Shown piece after piece: positions 61,431 to 64,000 of a stretch of 64,000 bases of DNA. Position numbers and translations under genes: made by a program. Location: the NCBI RefSeq assembly GCF_010725885.1, contig NZ_AP022600.1, forward strand, positions 3,658,001 through 3,722,000, read 5' to 3'. This stretch comes from Mycolicibacterium tokaiense (lineage in GTDB: Bacteria > Actinomycetota > Actinomycetes > Mycobacteriales > Mycobacteriaceae). The notes below the pieces were generated by a model, which worked only from the letters and a program-made list of their open reading frames with translations, did no database searches and had not been told where the DNA came from. Position 1 is the stretch's first letter, and the number at the start of each line of letters is the position of its first letter.

Positions 61431-64000
61431 ATGATGTTGACGATCGCCAAGCTGAAGCGGTGGTCGATCAACTACTACATCGACACCGCCCAGGCGGCCG
61501 AGCGCGCGTCCAACGATCGCAGTCGGTCGGTCGGTGGGCTGGGGGAGTACTACTCCGAACACGAGACCCGCACTCCGGTGTGGGTGTGTGCGGGTGACAC
61601 CTGCCGCGCGGCGGCTTTGGTCGGGTTGACAGACGCCCAGCGCGCGGGCGGGGAGGCTGACGCGGGGGTGGTGGCGCGCTGGCTCGATGATGGGGTCGCC
61701 CCGAGCGGTGCGCGCGGCCGCGCATTCGGCGAGCGCGGGGTGCACGGTTTCGATCTGACGTTCTGCGCACCGAAGAGTGTGTCGTTGGTGCGGGCGTTGC
61801 GCGTCGATGACGTCGTGATGAAGGCGATGGCCGACGCGCACGACGCCGCTTTGCGTGAGGCGATGGAGTATCTGTCTACGCACGCGGGCTACACGCGGGT
61901 GCACAACCCACGGACCGGCGAGAAGGATCTGGTGCGGCTGCCCGGTCTGGTGTCGGTCGCGTATCAACATGAGACGTCGCGGTGCGGGGACCCGCATCTG
62001 CACACCCATGTCATCGTCCCCAACCGGCAGGCCCGCGCCGACGGGCAGTTGGTGTCGATCGACGGAGCCTCGCTGTATCACGAGGCCCGGGCCGCTGGAG
62101 TGATCTACCAAGCCACCCTGCGCCGGGAACTGCACCGCTCCATGGTGTTCGAGTGGGCGCCGGTCGACCCATCCACGGGGATGGCGGAGCTGGCCGGGGT
62201 GGACCGCGACACCATCACTGCGTGGTCGCGGCGATCTACCGCCTTGCGGGAGTGGGCCGCCGGCAACCTCAAGGTCGTCGAGGGGCCGTTGTCGGCGGCG
62301 CAGCTGGCCACCGCGCAGAAGGCCACCCGACCGTCCAAGCCGGAAGAGCTGGTCCGGGGCCAGCTGGGTGACGCAGTGGCGAGCGGATGCGCGGGGCCTG
62401 CGCCTGGACCGCACAGCGTTCGAGGAGGCGCGCGCGGCGCGGCGCGCAGCTGCGCGGACGCCGTTCGGCCGTGCGCGCCTGGCCGAGGCTGCGGAGAAGA
62501 TCGAGAAGGCGGCGTTCACCCGGGCCGACCTGATGGAGATTGTCGGGGCGCAGCTTCCGGTCGACAGTGAGCAGTCACCGCGGGAACTGGCGGAGGCCGC
62601 CGCCGACGAGGTGGGGATCAGGCTGACCGCTCCGCGGGCGGCGCATCAACGGGAGGGACACGAGCGGTTCACTCTTGACCAGATCCTGGCCGAAGAGCGC
62701 GGTCCTTGATTTGGTGGACGCCCGGAACGATCGCGCGCTGTTGTCGCTCAAAGAGGAAGACACTGCCGGGCTTTCCCCCGACCAGAAGCGCGCGGTGAGA
62801 GCATCGGTCGCTCGCCCTGGCTTGTTCAACCGTTGTCGGCGCCGGCCGGGGCAGGTAAGACGACGTCGCTCCGTTCCCTCAATGCCGCGGTGAAGCGCCG
62901 CCACAGCGGGACGGTGGTGGTGCTCGCACCGACGGGCAAGGCCGTCGATGTCGCGGTCCGCGAAGGCGCCGGCGACACGGGCTACACGATCGCCAAAGCG
63001 CTAAGGATGCTGCAACGCAACGAATTACACCTCGCCCCGTCGACGCTTATCGTCGTGGACGAGGCCGGGATGGTGGGCACTGAAGACCTGCGCCGGCTGT
63101 TGACCGCCACGACAGCTGCGGGCGCCAAGACCGTTCTGGTGGGCGACGCCCACCAGCTCGCCCCAGTCAAAGCCCGTGGCGGGATGTTCGCCCAACTTTG
63201 CCAAGACTTGCCATGGACGCAGGAGCTGTCCGAGGTGTGGCGGATGCGCGACCCGGATGAGCGGGAAGCCTCGCTAGCGCTGCGCGACGGCGGACTAAAC
63301 GCCGCCCAACGTGCGGTGGATTGGTATCGCGACCATGACCGTCTGCACTATGGTGACCCGGTCACCATGGCCCACGACGCGCTTCTTGCATACGAAGCCG
63401 CCAAAGCCGACCATCAAGACGCGCTGCTGATCTGCGACACTAAAGAACTGGCGCGCGCCCTCAACCGGCGACTGCACGAACAACGTATCGGGCGAGACGA
63501 CCCCACACTCGTCGCGCACGGGCAGCGCATCGGGGTGGGCGATCTCATCATCAGCTGCCGAAACGATCCCAGCATTACGGTGCGGAAGAGCCCGCACGCC
63601 GCCGTTACCGCTGCACCCGTACGCAATGGGAATCGTTGGCGAATCGCAGCGATCGACTCGGTGCGCTACCGAATCGCCGCGGTGCGGCTTGATGATGGTG
63701 CCGCCGCAGTGTTTAGCGGGAATTATCTGCGCGAGCAAATTAACCTTGGATACGCGGTTACCGTGCACTCTGCCCAAGGCGTCACCGCCGACACCTGTCA
63801 CGCTCTGCTTGGAGAGAAGGCTAGCCGAGAAATGTTGTACGTCGCCATGACTCGCGGCCGCCGCGACAACACTGCATACCTTTACGAATGAGGTGCCGAT
63901 GTCCATGAGGCGCCGACGGGCTGCCTACCGCTCACTCGCGGAAGCTCGTCGGAGGCCGCTCTATTCGTACTATCGGTGATCGCACAGGATCATCAGCCCC
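61431..64000 (+). pseudogene. MobF-type conjugative relaxase/helicase (TraA/TrwC-like), frameshifted, 3' end beyond window
   Basis: Starts ATG 61431 (MLTIAKLKRW or one codon earlier). The TrwC relaxase domain carries the three-histidine motif DPHLHTHVIVPN. The frame shifts near 62355-62368 (next part TQWRADARGLRLDRTAFEEA...), again near 62700 ([14 protein letters not shown]...), and again near 62820-62833. The helicase part follows with Walker [20 protein letters not shown] and [15 protein letters not shown] at 63889-63891 interrupts, yet the same frame continues with relaxase-like TRGSSSEAAL to the window end. So at least three frameshifts and one nonsense codon: not functional as read. Confidence 0.85.

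Larger units (their letters stand above)
57330..64000. mobile_element. Integrated tyrosine-recombinase element at tRNA-fMet (continues beyond the window)
   Basis: Right of the initiator tRNA the M. tuberculosis-like gene order ends. The region holds arm-site-like repeats, a hypothetical membrane protein, a toxin-antitoxin pair, tyrosine integrase, excisionase, a palindrome-rich non-coding stretch and a decayed MobF relaxase. The right end is not reached, and no duplicate of the tRNA 3' end appears in the window. Whether relaxase and integrase belong to one element is inferred. Confidence 0.6.

Overview
The window is chromosomal DNA of a high-GC, rapidly growing mycobacterium (Mycolicibacterium type). 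Most genes follow the order of the Mycobacterium tuberculosis block around Rv3224-Rv3193c: sigH/rshA, biotinylated TB7.3-like protein, pdtaS, whiB1, entC, gpm2, rhlE, moeZ, adnA/adnB, nudC, mrx1, uvrD2, whiB7, an ABC1/UbiB-like kinase and a UPF0182 protein. These identities rest on recalled family features and gene order; no database search was run.

Layout. 1-34.3 kb is core chromosome: an ornithine-cyclodeaminase-family gene cut by the window edge, the SigH redox-stress regulator with its anti-sigma factor, a 24-residue ribosomal protein gene (bL37), two WhiB regulators, isochorismate synthase, RNA helicase RhlE, the AdnAB double-strand-break resection machine, an ion channel, NudC, mycoredoxin and UvrD2. 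moeZ at 17.5-18.7 kb carries a one-base deletion as read. Upstream of whiB7 lies a promoter, an alanine-rich 74-codon leader ORF and a pair of mutually exclusive hairpins that look like a translation-coupled attenuator.

34.588-46.006 kb is an 11.4-kb integrated phage-satellite-like element of the phiRv1/phiRv2 type. It carries a serine integrase, a small accessory protein, a primase/helicase-like replication protein, a prohead protease and an HNH protein, but no capsid gene was seen. It sits inside a gene resembling Rv3196. The two gene halves (46.0-46.56 and 34.31-34.59 kb) rejoin exactly in frame across a 5-bp CTGGT core. Its right third is a more A+T-rich cargo block: a leaderless operon of HTH regulator, cytosolic Ser/Thr kinase and TPR protein, preceded by a perfect operator-like inverted repeat, plus a separate three-helix membrane protein. 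This block is the best candidate in the window for an undescribed (possibly anti-phage) system.

46.6-57.1 kb returns to core: an Rv3195-like zincin-family protein, a PDZ/Lon-type protease, a UPF0182 membrane protein, then a SARP-type regulator with an ATPase and a flavin oxidase. Three GCCAAG repeats at 11-bp period lie between the last two, the classical geometry of a SARP operator.

57.25-64 kb begins with initiator tRNA-Met (CAU) and its terminator. It continues with repeats resembling integrase arm sites, a hypothetical membrane protein, a HigBA-like toxin-antitoxin pair, a tyrosine integrase with excisionase, a palindrome-rich non-coding region (possible oriT) and a MobF relaxase/helicase gene broken by three frameshifts and a nonsense codon. 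This looks like a decaying integrated conjugative or plasmid-derived element that runs past the window end.
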